A stretch of 64,000 bases of DNA, from positions 7,132 through 71,131 of the forward strand of contig JAZRGV010000019.1 of assembly GCA_045644465.1 (NCBI GenBank). Direction: 5' to 3'. This DNA is from HGM04593 sp045644465 (GTDB taxonomy: Bacteria > Bacteroidota > Bacteroidia > Bacteroidales > Bacteroidaceae). How positions within the stretch are numbered: position 1 is the stretch's first letter; each line of letters begins with the position of its first letter. The notes beneath the pieces were generated by a model. The model ran no database searches, was not told the DNA's origin, and saw only the letters and a program-made list of their open reading frames with translations. A program made the position numbers and the translations under genes. Below, one piece after another: positions 53,332 to 61,913 of this stretch.

Positions 53332-54435
53332 ATGAAACGTTTACTTATATTCCACCCAACTATAGCACCCTACCGTATTGATTTTTTCAATGACTTGTAT
53401 CGTACTTTCGATACGCGGGTTTGCCTGCAGTATTGGAATCTACGTGACCAGACTTTCGATTACGACAAGATATATTCCCAATTTGCTTTTAAACCACACT
53501 ATCTAAAGGAAATTATAAAAATAGGTCCACGTTCGTTATGGGGAGGGTTTTGGAAGCACCTTGATGAGTTCAACCCCGACATTGTACTTGTGGGAGAATT
53601 TAATATAACAGCATTAACGGTATTGGCTCACCGCTGCTTAAAACACAAGAAATATAAGGTAATCTCCATTTGCGATGACAGTTACAATATGGTAGCAGAG
53701 AATAATGATTTCTCAAAATTGCATCGCATGGCACGACGATTGGTTGCCCCACGACTGGACAACCTGATACTTGTTGAGCCAAAGGTTACCCAATGGTATA
53801 AGGAACATTATGGCAAAGGAATTTGCTTCCCTATAATTAAACCAGAGGAAAAGGCACGCAAAGAGTACGAACGCGTATTACCTATGAACAAAGAAACCAT
53901 TGAGCAATATAATTTAAAAGGCAAAAAAGTATTCCTTTTTGTAGGACGTTTGGTTGCATTAAAGAATGTTGAAACAGCAATTCGTGCTTTTGCCCGCCTT
54001 AACCAAGAAGAGAATATATTTGTAGTTATTGGTGATGGCCCCGAACGCAAAAATTTAGAAACACTTGCCAAAGACATGAAAGCAAACGTCCTATTTACCG
54101 GCCGTCTTGAGGGAGATGCTTTGAACATGTGGTATAATTTTGCTCACATTTTTGTTTTGGCAAGTTATCAAGAACCTTTTGGAGCAGTAACTAATGAAGC
54201 TCTATTAGCAGGGTGCTATGCTTTGGTTTCTAACAAAGCTGGATCGGCATGTTTGGTTGAAGATGGGGTGAATGGTTATACATTCTCTCCTATGAATATA
54301 GAAGAATTAACAAAAAAAATGGATAAAATTTCAGCATTGATATCTACAGAAGAAAACGTTGGATTAAAAAAGAATATGATGCAAATATCGTATGCCGATT
54401 ATATGAACAATCTTATTAATAGCATTAATGCTTAA
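53332..54435 (+). CDS. GT4-family glycosyltransferase
   Basis: This 367-residue enzyme has LIFHPTIAPYRIDFFNDLYR at the N-terminus, FLFVGRLVALKNVETAI, IGDGPERKNLE, and EPFGAVTNEALLAGCYALVS with the E-x7-E region. It is 8 bp after the pyruvyl transferase and is the last gene of this forward run. A strong terminator follows. Confidence 0.9.
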   Translation: MKRLLIFHPTIAPYRIDFFNDLYRTFDTRVCLQYWNLRDQTFDYDKIYSQFAFKPHYLKEIIKIGPRSLWGGFWKHLDEFNPDIVLVGEFNITALTVLAHRCLKHKKYKVISICDDSYNMVAENNDFSKLHRMARRLVAPRLDNLILVEPKVTQWYKEHYGKGICFPIIKPEEKARKEYERVLPMNKETIEQYNLKGKKVFLFVGRLVALKNVETAIRAFARLNQEENIFVVIGDGPERKNLETLAKDMKANVLFTGRLEGDALNMWYNFAHIFVLASYQEPFGAVTNEALLAGCYALVSNKAGSACLVEDGVNGYTFSPMNIEELTKKMDKISALISTEENVGLKKNMMQISYADYMNNLINSINA

Positions 54436-54442
54436 GATATCT

Positions 54443-54482
54443 ATTCAGACCGAGCTATAACTCGGTCTGAATTTCTTTTTTA
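54443..54482. terminator. Terminator between the forward GT and the reverse tail-like operon
   Basis: A 12-bp stem (54443-54454 with 54461-54472) and a 6-nt loop are followed by TTCTTTTTT. The stop codon of the reverse gene lies in the loop (54455-54457), so its last codons are part of the stem. Confidence 0.85.
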
Positions 54483-54775
54483 ACCATAGCTTTGCATTCC
54501 TCACAATAGGCAAAATACTCTTCAAATTCATTTGGATTAGTTTCACGTTGACGTTGAATAGCAAATTCCTGATTTATGCTATACTTTTCTCGTATTAACA
54601 ATTCTACTTGCTCTTCGTAAGTAGGTACACAAGGTTCTACTTCGGGGGCTACATACTCTTGCCAACCATCGGCAAGAATCATATTTTCTGTTGGATTAAT
54701 AACTTGTACGCCATTTCCGCAGATTACAATTTCATTTCTGAATTTTATCTTATTATCTTTAATATACTGTTTCAT
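54455..54775 (-). CDS. Small phage-tail-associated-like protein (106 aa)
   Basis: It starts MKQYIKDNKIKFRNEIVICG and has NPTENMILADGWQEYV, a pattern met in small proteins encoded next to phage tail-fibre genes (XkdW-like). The remainder is charged and helical. No signal peptide. It is the last gene of the minus-strand group and follows the Cys-containing fibre-like gene by 22 bp. Function is not known; a chaperone or accessory role for the fibre is an inference. Confidence 0.65.
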   Translation of the reverse strand: MKQYIKDNKIKFRNEIVICGNGVQVINPTENMILADGWQEYVAPEVEPCVPTYEEQVELLIREKYSINQEFAIQRQRETNPNEFEEYFAYCEECKAMVKKEIQTEL

Positions 54776-54797
54776 TTTCTATTGATTTATTAATAAT

Positions 54798-55592
54798 TTA
54801 CTCTGTTATAACCATCCATCCTCTTGGTACACCAGAAACACCAACAACATCCCAAGTAGCATCTTTACTTTTCACAAATGTACCAAATTCAGAAACACCA
54901 TTTACCCAATTATTCAAACAATAACCAGCACTAATATCAGTTGCTAACATTATTATTGTATTTAAATTTTCACAACCATTGAACATCTGAGCATAACAAC
55001 CATACCCTATCGTTTTTCCTTGTAATATAGGTGAAGAAACCATACTCTTACAATTCATAAACATCCCCCTATAACAATATCCAGGAACGTTTCCCGCAGT
55101 AGGCAAATTTGGAACAGTTTGCAAACTTACACAACCTTCAAACATTCCATAATAACAATACATACTTATAGTTGTTGCCGGCAAAAATAACTTTGATACA
55201 TTTATAAGTTTATCATTCCCTTTAAAAAGATTATAAAAAGCATAACTTTTACACAAATAAAGTCTTTCTCTCGCATCATTGCCATACAGCAATGACATAC
55301 AATTTCCTTTGAGGTTATAATACTTGTTAACAGTAAATGTTCCTATACCATTTGAAGTAGGAGCCAAGTTAGCACGGAAAGACAAAGTTTGACCGGCATT
55401 TATGGGTTCTGTTTCTGTGTCAGCAGGCAAAGATTTCCAATTACCATCGCCGTCAACGCAATATTCACATGCATTAATGGAGAGTTTTGCCGTCAGACCA
55501 TCTTCCAAAGCAACAATTGTAAGGTAATCTTTTGTTATAGGCGGCTCGGCTTTATTCATAGCCGTCAATAATCTCCGTCTAAACTCACTCAT
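54798..55592 (-). CDS. Fibre-like protein with BspA-type leucine-rich repeats
   Basis: This 264-residue protein has repeats of the form YRGMFMNCKSM and YGMFEGCVSLQTVPNLP, resembling BspA/LRR_5 repeats, and a C-terminus SGVPRGWMVITE that recurs in Bacteroidales phage-tail and surface proteins. The N-terminus (MSEFRRRLLTAMNKAEPP) is like phage structural proteins. No signal peptide is visible, so conventional secretion is unlikely. It overlaps the knob-type gene by 8 bases. Confidence 0.7.
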   Translation of the reverse strand: MSEFRRRLLTAMNKAEPPITKDYLTIVALEDGLTAKLSINACEYCVDGDGNWKSLPADTETEPINAGQTLSFRANLAPTSNGIGTFTVNKYYNLKGNCMSLLYGNDARERLYLCKSYAFYNLFKGNDKLINVSKLFLPATTISMYCYYGMFEGCVSLQTVPNLPTAGNVPGYCYRGMFMNCKSMVSSPILQGKTIGYGCYAQMFNGCENLNTIIMLATDISAGYCLNNWVNGVSEFGTFVKSKDATWDVVGVSGVPRGWMVITE

Positions 55593-56253
55593 CGCTGAAC
55601 TCTCCCATCACTGCAAGGTTATTGACTATCGATATTTGATACACTCTGTTTGCCAGTATTGTTGGAGTTGATGCCCACTTGATGTCACTTGGTAATATAA
55701 GAGTTGTTGCAACATCGCCACTTGTAAACTGTATCATATATTCATTTACAATAGTTTCATCGGCGGGCGAAGCAAGTGTTATCTCAAGGCTCTCAACCTC
55801 ACCCCACACATAGAGCACATTTGGCATAATATTCAGTACTGTGTCGGTCGGGTAAAGAATTGCAGTTCTACCTGCACAGTTGTCACTACTGCTACCACCA
55901 TTCTCTACTCCACTATTTACCCATTCGCCCCATTTGTGCTCACCGTTTTCGAAACGACGGGTACGTGTGTAGGTCTGCACATACCCAGTGGAACGTTCAA
56001 CGCGGGTAAGTGTCTGAACAATGATTCTGTTATTCTGAATATGGTTATCACGAAACTGGTCATTTACTAAAAGGTTTATAACCTCTTCCCCATTAACTTT
56101 GAACGGTAACCCTAATGATGGTTCATCTGCTACAAGGCGAATTGCATATACACCATCCCAGATAAACTCGCCAATGCTGGTGAGTTGCTTCCATTCCGAT
56201 TTTTCACCATTGTTTAGACAACGATACTCGTTCCTTAAAACAATCTCTTCCAT
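55585..56253 (-). CDS. Pyocin-knob-like tail-fibre protein (short)
   Basis: This 222-residue protein has the segment IWDGVYAIRLVADEPSLGLP, then TLTRVERSTGYVQTYTRTRR and KWGEWVNSG. The Y-x-R-x-R and W..W pattern is like pyocin-knob domains of phage tail fibres, which bind cell-surface sugars. The same opening block occurs in the longer protein at 57934, so the two are paralogues. The C-terminal half is beta-rich. No signal peptide. Confidence 0.72.
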   Translation of the reverse strand: MEEIVLRNEYRCLNNGEKSEWKQLTSIGEFIWDGVYAIRLVADEPSLGLPFKVNGEEVINLLVNDQFRDNHIQNNRIIVQTLTRVERSTGYVQTYTRTRRFENGEHKWGEWVNSGVENGGSSSDNCAGRTAILYPTDTVLNIMPNVLYVWGEVESLEITLASPADETIVNEYMIQFTSGDVATTLILPSDIKWASTPTILANRVYQISIVNNLAVMGEFSDE

Positions 56254-56281
56254 AGTATTAAAATTTGTTGCTTTTTTTAAG

Positions 56282-56310
56282 CAAAATTAAGTTCAGCATG
56301 CAGCGACAAG
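56282..56310 (-). promoter_or_regulatory. Candidate promoter of the reverse knob operon
   Basis: On the minus strand TAATTTTG (56289-56282) fits TAnnTTTG and ends 28 nt before the start codon. CTTG (56310-56307) is only 17 nt upstream, a short spacing. Confidence 0.4.
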
Positions 56311-56385
56311 GTTGCTGTAATGACACTTATAAGGTTTTTATTTATATTTCAGGAATACTATAACTGATTTTTAGAATTAAAAGTA

Positions 56386-56393
56386 TATCTTTG
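56386..56393 (+). promoter_or_regulatory. Candidate -7 box for the GT at 56573
   Basis: TATCTTTG is a full -7 match, 179 nt before the start. No TTTG is found at the right spacing upstream, and the REP-like element lies between. Confidence 0.3.
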
Positions 56394-56452
56394 AACATAA
56401 CAAAATGTATAAGATAATATACAGATGTTGCCCCATATTCTACGTTAATGTC

Positions 56453-56515
56453 ATCCTGAGCGTAGCCAAGGAGCTCTTTTTATTGTTTGAGATGTTGCGA
56501 CTTCGCTCAACATAA
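56453..56515. repeat. REP-like GTCAT/CTGAGC palindrome
   Basis: The left arm contains GTCATCCTGAGCGTAGC and the right arm contains GCGACTTCGCTCAACATAAC. They are imperfectly complementary (TGAGCG with CGCTCA). This is the widespread bacterial family; a short relative lies at 30914. Confidence 0.6.
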
Positions 56516-56572
56516 CAAACATATAGTGGGTAAACAACTATATTATTACTAAGAGTTTTACAAATTATTTAT

Positions 56573-57676
56573 ATGCAAAAGCCACGCATACTGTTCATCA
56601 CCCCTTTGCCACCGCCTGTTCATGGCTCGGCAATGGTGAGCCAATATATTAAGGAGTGTAAGGAACTACAGCAAGATTTTAACTGTGACTTTGTAAACCT
56701 CTCCACATCGCGCAACATCGACGAGATTGGCAAAAGGTCGATAATGAAATACGTGCGTTTTATTGGTGCTTATTTCATTACTTTATGGAAACTGCTTACC
56801 AACCGTTATGCGTTATGTTACCTCGCAATAACATGCCACGGATTAGGTTTCCTGAAAGATGCTCCGTTTGTTATGCTATGTAAACTCTTTGGCAGAAGAG
56901 TTATAATACACCAGCACAACAAAGGCATGAGCAAATGCGTTGACAAGAAGCCTTACAAATGGCTTTTGCCTCTTGTATATAAAAACACAAAGGTTATTCT
57001 GCTCTCGTGGCACTTGTATCCGGACATTGAAAAGGTGGTGAAGAAAGAGCAGATAATCATCTGCCCTAACGGAATACCGGAAATTACAGAGAAAGAGCCA
57101 CATTTTGAGCGTAATAATGACATTCCGCAATTACTGTTCCTTTCTAACCTTATTCCAAGCAAAGGTGTATATACCCTACTCAATGCTTGCAAGATACTAA
57201 AGGATAAGGGTTGTCAATTCGTTTGTAACTTCATTGGCGGAGAAAGCAAAGAGATTACAAAAGAGGTCTTTGAAAAGGCTGCTGAGGAACGTGGAATAAA
57301 TGATGTAGTTACATATCACGGGCCCAAATATGGAAAGGAGAAAATTTCATATCTTACAGATTCTGATGTTTTTGTATTCCCGACCTTTTATAATAATGAA
57401 TGCTTCCCACTCGTTTTATTGGAAGCAATGCAATACAAGTTACCTTTAATAACAACCAATGAAGGTGGCATTGCCGACATTGTACAAAACAACTACAACG
57501 GCTACATTTGCGAATGTGAAAACCCAATGTCATTGGCCAATGCTATAGAAGATTTGCTTGCCGACAAACAAAAACGCGTTGAATTTGGCGAGAATGGATA
57601 CAGGTTGTTCAAGGAAAAATTCACTCTGGAACAATTCAACAAAAACATTTCACAAATTATTAAAGATAATATATAA
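56573..57676 (+). CDS. GT4-family glycosyltransferase (isolated, forward)
   Basis: This 367-residue enzyme has ILFITPLPPPVHGSAMVSQY at the N-terminus, LLFLSNLIPSKGVYTLL and NNECFPLVLLEAMQYKLPL with E-x7-E. It lies alone between two groups of opposite-strand tail-like genes, bounded by a REP-like element and a bidirectional terminator, which suggests that it was inserted into them, or that they were built around it. Confidence 0.9.
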   Translation: MQKPRILFITPLPPPVHGSAMVSQYIKECKELQQDFNCDFVNLSTSRNIDEIGKRSIMKYVRFIGAYFITLWKLLTNRYALCYLAITCHGLGFLKDAPFVMLCKLFGRRVIIHQHNKGMSKCVDKKPYKWLLPLVYKNTKVILLSWHLYPDIEKVVKKEQIIICPNGIPEITEKEPHFERNNDIPQLLFLSNLIPSKGVYTLLNACKILKDKGCQFVCNFIGGESKEITKEVFEKAAEERGINDVVTYHGPKYGKEKISYLTDSDVFVFPTFYNNECFPLVLLEAMQYKLPLITTNEGGIADIVQNNYNGYICECENPMSLANAIEDLLADKQKRVEFGENGYRLFKEKFTLEQFNKNISQIIKDNI

Positions 57677-57708
57677 TCAATGCAGGAAGCACGCTTCCTG
57701 CATTGATT
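57675..57708. terminator. Bidirectional terminator after the isolated GT
   Basis: Perfect 16-bp arms (57675-57690 and 57693-57708) around two bases overlap the GT stop codon. On the other side, the reverse 60-residue gene ends 13 bp away. Confidence 0.85.
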
Positions 57709-57720
57709 GCATATACTATA

Positions 57721-57903
57721 TTAAATGAACTGCTCTTTCTTCCACCGTTGCCAGGCTTCTACCTCCTGTGGAGTTGCAATGCGGTAGTATTCACTTGTAG
57801 CGGAAATACCTTTACCTTCGCGGAAAAACACACGTTCCTCTATGGGTAAATTATCCAAGTTTTGGGTATAATAAACACCCTCTTTTTTCTCTAAAGTATT
57901 CAT
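57721..57903 (-). CDS. Small protein, 60 aa, beside tail-like gene
   Basis: It reads MNTLEKKEGVYYTQNLDNLP and ends EVEAWQRWKKEQFI. It lies 30 bp after the long knob protein in the same direction. Small charged proteins of this type follow fibre genes in phages. I do not recognise the family. Spacing and intact frame support a real gene. Confidence 0.6.
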   Translation of the reverse strand: MNTLEKKEGVYYTQNLDNLPIEERVFFREGKGISATSEYYRIATPQEVEAWQRWKKEQFI

Positions 57904-57933
57904 ATTATATACTGTTTAACAGTCCCAAACAGG

Positions 57934-59709
57934 TCATTCTCCAAACATGGATTTCCATTCACTCCAGGTTGTACCCTGCAAAGTACGCATATATATGTTA
58001 CCTTCGCCCGTTGAGATATAGTACAACGTAAGAACCTGCATCACCGAGGTTTCACTACCTGCAAGCACTGTCAGGCGTGCCTCGAACTGGCCGGTGGTAG
58101 TTGTAGGTAAACCATCGTTTGTTTTCGTTCTGATACCTCTTATATGAAAGTTTCCCTGTCCCACAAAACTATTAATTCGCTTCTCTTCATCCCAAGTGAC
58201 TGGTGTTCTTGTAAAGGATTTGATAACCTTTGGAAACTCTTCGGCGGTAAAATCGCTGCCGTCCTCTTTTACAAACTCAATCTCAAAGAAATAGCCTATG
58301 TCTTCGTGCATAGAATAGCTGACAGCATTCAAATCTGTTTGGTACCATAGCTCCTGCACCTCGTCCCACACCTTGAAACTCTGTATCCTGTACCCGGCAT
58401 TGGCGGTAATGGTCTCGCCATTGGAATATATTTTCTCGCTATACACCCGTTTGTTTGATGTTTTATCGGGTTCATCCTGGAATTCAACCAAACGACCAAA
58501 GCCAAGAGTAATACCAGAATTAGTAACAAGCGTATCGGCAAGAGATAACTTGCCGGCAAGGGTGTCTATCTTTGCGCTGATGTCGGTGCCAAGTTTATTT
58601 TCTGTAACAGATTTGTCGGGTATCTCTGTAAGCAACTCCTTCCACTGTCCCCAGTCCTCATATTGTCCATTTCGAACATACACATGAGCAATACCCCTGT
58701 TCGAGACTATAGTTAGCTTCTGTATTATCTCATCACCACATCTTAGAACATTAAGATGTGCATTAAAAGTACTATTAACATTTATATCCGCAGGCAATCC
58801 ATCATTGGTCTTAGTTCTTTTTCCACTTATATAAAAATCACCACGCCCAACAAAACTATCTATTCGTTTTTCTTCATTCCAAGTGATTGGTATTCTTGTA
58901 AAGGACTTGATAACCTTTGGAAACTCTTCGGCGGTGAAATCGCTGCCGTCCTCTTTTACAAACTCTATCTCAAAGAAATAGCCTATGTCTTCGTGCATAG
59001 AATAGCTGACAGCATTCAAACCTGTTTGGTACCATAGCTCCTGCACCTCGTCCCATATCTTGAAACTCTGTATCTTATATCCTGCATTGGCGGTAATAGT
59101 CTCGCCATTGGAATATATTTTCTCGCTATACACGCATTTGGTCGATGTCTTGTCGGGTTCATCCTGGAATTCAACCAAACGACCAAAGTTAAGAGTAATA
59201 CCGCTGTTGATTACAAGTGAATCGACTCTTTGCTTTAATTCATCCGACAACTTATTCTCATCAATAGCATTGTCCTTGATTGTAATCTTTCCGTCGGCAG
59301 CGATAGTCAGGCCGTCGCCAAGCATCTGCCCCAGGCCGGGTATAACTGCACCACCCTCGCCCTCTGCTGCAAGCTCCCAACTGTTCCAACGATGCTTGCC
59401 ATCAACACAATAGCGAGTACGTGTATATGTAAAGACCTTGCCACTCGAACGCTCCACACGGGTGATGGTCTGCACCACCGTTCTGGCGCTCTGTAACTTT
59501 CCTTCGTGAGAATGGTCCTTCAGCACAAGTGTTACAGTGTCGTCGTTCTCAAAACGGAAAGGCAAACCCAAAGAGCCATCGTCATCGATTACGCGAAGGG
59601 CATATACGCCGTTCCATATAAGTTCGTCGATATTGGTCAACAGCAACCAGGGATCGGACTCATTGTCGGTTAGTTTGCGATACTCAATTTTCATTTTCTT
59701 TGTTTCCAT
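57934..59709 (-). CDS. Pyocin-knob-like tail-fibre protein with duplicated module
   Basis: This 591-residue protein begins METKKMKIEYRKLTDNESD and has a first block (LIWNGVYALRVIDDDGSLGLP, then RVERSSGKVFTYTRTR) that is paralogous to the 55585 protein. It then has two copies of a module of about 229 residues. Each starts NSGITL(N/G)FGRLVEFQDEPDK and includes SYSMHEDIGYFFEIEFVKED. The modules are nearly identical in DNA (offset 687 bp), then differ in their ends (VRNGQYEDWGQWK versus YMRTLQGTTWSEWK). No signal peptide. I start at 59709 because the longer frame starts in a promoter-like region and has no family match. Confidence 0.75.
   Translation of the reverse strand: METKKMKIEYRKLTDNESDPWLLLTNIDELIWNGVYALRVIDDDGSLGLPFRFENDDTVTLVLKDHSHEGKLQSARTVVQTITRVERSSGKVFTYTRTRYCVDGKHRWNSWELAAEGEGGAVIPGLGQMLGDGLTIAADGKITIKDNAIDENKLSDELKQRVDSLVINSGITLNFGRLVEFQDEPDKTSTKCVYSEKIYSNGETITANAGYKIQSFKIWDEVQELWYQTGLNAVSYSMHEDIGYFFEIEFVKEDGSDFTAEEFPKVIKSFTRIPITWNEEKRIDSFVGRGDFYISGKRTKTNDGLPADINVNSTFNAHLNVLRCGDEIIQKLTIVSNRGIAHVYVRNGQYEDWGQWKELLTEIPDKSVTENKLGTDISAKIDTLAGKLSLADTLVTNSGITLGFGRLVEFQDEPDKTSNKRVYSEKIYSNGETITANAGYRIQSFKVWDEVQELWYQTDLNAVSYSMHEDIGYFFEIEFVKEDGSDFTAEEFPKVIKSFTRTPVTWDEEKRINSFVGQGNFHIRGIRTKTNDGLPTTTTGQFEARLTVLAGSETSVMQVLTLYYISTGEGNIYMRTLQGTTWSEWKSMFGE
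58232..59057. repeat. 687-bp-offset tandem duplication in the fibre gene
   Basis: The stretches around 58232-58370 and 58919-59057 are almost identical in DNA, at an offset of 687 bp (229 codons). This marks a recent in-frame duplication inside the fibre gene. The boundaries of the full duplicated unit are not resolved by eye. Confidence 0.85.
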
Positions 59710-60037
59710 ATAATAGTTTTTAATGATTGGCTCACCACCGCCGATACCATAAATATTATTAACACAAAACACAGGCAAACTATAAAAAGAACGGTATCGG
59801 CGGTTTTTACGATGCAAAAGTAAATTTGAAAACAAAGAAGAAGGTTGTTATTTTGACATTAAGAAGCTGTTTAAAATTTTAAACAATTTATAAGCAAAAC
59901 ACAAAATTGACATCCGATTTCCTAAAAGGATATTTCTTGTATTAAATAATGTTAAAAATAAGCCTAAATTAAAAGAGGTAGTGAACAAAACAGTACCAAA
60001 GGATGTTATATTTATAAAAATTTAAAAGCACATTATA
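59710..60037. other. Divergent region, fibre gene / ECF sigma gene
   Basis: These 328 bp are AT rich. A minus-strand -7 box lies at 59815-59822. Nothing convincing is seen for the sigma factor, and there is no ORF or RNA gene. Confidence 0.5.
59815..59822 (-). promoter_or_regulatory. Candidate -7 box for the fibre operon
   Basis: On the minus strand TACTTTTG fits TAnnTTTG, 105 nt before the start codon at 59709. The -33 element is not evident. Confidence 0.35.
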
Positions 60038-60535
60038 ATGCATGACAAAGAAGAGTTTGAAAAAGATGTGATTGAATCACATAGAGCATTGGAGAATTAC
60101 GCTATCTATCTGACAAAGAACCAGGAACAGGCCGATGACCTATTACAGGATACATTGCTGCGCATTCTTACAAGCATTGACAAGTATGAGGACCAGGGAT
60201 GCTTCAGCGCATGGGCCAAAAAGGTTATGAAGAACGTTTTTATAAACGACAAAACAAACAAAGAGAAACATAAAAGGACATTTGTCGATGGATACAGCTA
60301 TATCAACGATGACTGTTTTCATCCTCTCGTTTCGGAAAACGACAACAAATATTCTAAAGAAGATATCCACAATGTCATAGGCATGCTGCCTGTGCGATAT
60401 GCACAGATGATTACAATGCAGATGGCAGGATACAAGTATGAAGAGATTGCTCAAATAATGAATATATCCATTGGATGCGTAAAAAGTACCATATTTTCGG
60501 CTAAAGACCGCTTGAGAAAGATGCTTGAACCTTAA
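60038..60535 (+). CDS. ECF-type RNA polymerase sigma factor
   Basis: This 165-residue protein has sigma region 2 (NYAIYLTKNQEQADDLLQDT then LLRILTSIDKYE) and region 4 (LPVRYAQMITMQMAGYKYEE, IAQIMNISIGCVKSTIFSAK). It directs polymerase to a set of promoters. No anti-sigma gene follows; the next gene, 284 bp away, has its own promoter. It may act on the polysaccharide locus or be unrelated. Function is inferred from family only. Confidence 0.9.
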   Translation: MHDKEEFEKDVIESHRALENYAIYLTKNQEQADDLLQDTLLRILTSIDKYEDQGCFSAWAKKVMKNVFINDKTNKEKHKRTFVDGYSYINDDCFHPLVSENDNKYSKEDIHNVIGMLPVRYAQMITMQMAGYKYEEIAQIMNISIGCVKSTIFSAKDRLRKMLEP

Positions 60536-60611
60536 GCTCAAAAAGTTTAAAACAGAAAAGCCTGATACATAGTGTTGTTTTTGGAATTTACTGAAAATTT
60601 CTTTTAAAAAA

Positions 60612-60643
60612 TTTGCTTACGAGAGAAAGCAACAATAATTTTG
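60612..60643 (+). promoter_or_regulatory. Promoter of the nucleotidyltransferase-fold gene
   Basis: TTTG (60612-60615), 20 nt, TAATTTTG (60636-60643) match the consensus well. The start codon is 176 nt downstream, giving a long leader. Confidence 0.65.
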
Positions 60644-60818
60644 CGCTACGAACCGAACTGAATGTAGCAATTACATATAAACGGAAATACAAAGTGAAAA
60701 TTTAAAAGCAGAAGACACTTTGCAGAGGGTGAGGACATTTATATAAACTATAATATGCTTCACTCTCTTCGTTTAAAAAACAAAAGACACAATAGGCATA
60801 TTCATTTTTACTGGCAAG

Positions 60819-61913
60819 ATGCAAAACCACAACACCGACACCACAGAAATGTTTTTCGCACTGATACGTTGCGGAATAGGCAAAGACTCATCTTTGCCCG
60901 GCATTCCTACGCCGGCACTGTGGCAAGAGCTGTTTGAAACAGCCAAAAGACAGACACTCGCAGGAATAGCATTTGCCGGAATTGAGAAATTACCTTCGGA
61001 ACAACGACCGCCAAAGGATATTATCATTCAATGGTACACCCTTTGCGAAAGCATAAAGAAGAAAAATATTGAGCTGAACAAAAAAGCAGCGATAATATCA
61101 CAGAAATTCAAAGCCGAAGGCTTCAAGAACTGCATTCTCAAAGGGCAAGGCATAGCACAGCTATACCCCAATCCTCTTTTACGCACTCCGGGCGACATAG
61201 ATATATGGCTCGACGGTGACGACAAAAAGATTATTAAATACGTAAAGAACATTTTCCACGATTGCATACCAACATACCACCACGTTGATTTTCCCATATC
61301 GGATGAGGTGGACATTGAGATACACTACCGCCCATCGTGGATGTGTAATCCATGCACCAACAAAAAGATACAGCAGTTCTATTCAATGCAGGCAGGTGAA
61401 CTGTTCCTAAACAACAACGAGTTGGCCGCCAACGCATTCCCCACACCAGGCATCTCGTTCAACAGAATATTCATATTGCACCACATATACCGCCATCTGT
61501 TCAGCGAAGGAATAGGCATCAGGCAGGTGCTCGACTACTACTTTGTTATGCAGCAGTCTATGACAGAAGAGGAGAAGAGAGCATATATTGGGCAATTAAA
61601 GGAGTTTGGTCTGTACAGATTTGCATCGGCTGTAACATATGTAATGCAACGTATATTTGCCCTCGACAAGGAACACACCATAATAGAGGCAAACGACAAA
61701 GAGGGAGAATTCCTTATACGCGAGATGATGCTTGCAGGAAACTTCGGCAGGTATGACACACGCTACACAACCAACGCTCATGGATTGAACATGGGGCACA
61801 TACGCAACATAGTCAAACGCTCATTCAGCCTCTTTGCACACTACCCTGCCGAGACATTCTGGACTCCCATATTCAAGATATGGCACTACTTCTGGCGAAA
61901 AAAGAACAGATAA
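60819..61913 (+). CDS. Nucleotidyltransferase-fold protein (NTP_transf_5 type)
   Basis: This 364-residue protein has LKGQGIAQLYPNPLLRTPGD followed by IDIWLDGDDK, the G-D-x-D site of the nucleotidyltransferase superfamily, as in the NTP_transf_5 family. Proteins of this type occur in polysaccharide and lantibiotic loci; the reaction is not known. I start at 60819 (MQNHNTDTTEMFF); an overlapping frame from 60755 lacks any family feature. It is the last gene of the polysaccharide region. Confidence 0.82.
   Translation: MQNHNTDTTEMFFALIRCGIGKDSSLPGIPTPALWQELFETAKRQTLAGIAFAGIEKLPSEQRPPKDIIIQWYTLCESIKKKNIELNKKAAIISQKFKAEGFKNCILKGQGIAQLYPNPLLRTPGDIDIWLDGDDKKIIKYVKNIFHDCIPTYHHVDFPISDEVDIEIHYRPSWMCNPCTNKKIQQFYSMQAGELFLNNNELAANAFPTPGISFNRIFILHHIYRHLFSEGIGIRQVLDYYFVMQQSMTEEEKRAYIGQLKEFGLYRFASAVTYVMQRIFALDKEHTIIEANDKEGEFLIREMMLAGNFGRYDTRYTTNAHGLNMGHIRNIVKRSFSLFAHYPAETFWTPIFKIWHYFWRKKNR

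Larger units (their letters stand above)
56254..56572. other. Intergenic region before the GT at 56573
   Basis: These 319 bp contain a minus-strand promoter box (56282-56289), a -7-like box for the forward GT (56386-56393), and a REP-like palindrome (56453-56515). No ORF is supported. Confidence 0.6.

Noticed and set aside
54455..59709. Complete prophage
   Set aside because: No integrase, portal, terminase, capsid or lysis genes and no attachment repeats; only fibre-like and small accessory proteins.
60755..60937. Small frame before the nucleotidyltransferase-fold gene
   Set aside because: It overlaps the real gene in another frame and is rich in His/Arg without structure or spacing to support it.
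29985..61913. CRISPR array among the repeats of the polysaccharide locus
   Set aside because: The repeats are heptamers or large dispersed elements with no regular 30-bp repeat/spacer pattern and no cas genes.
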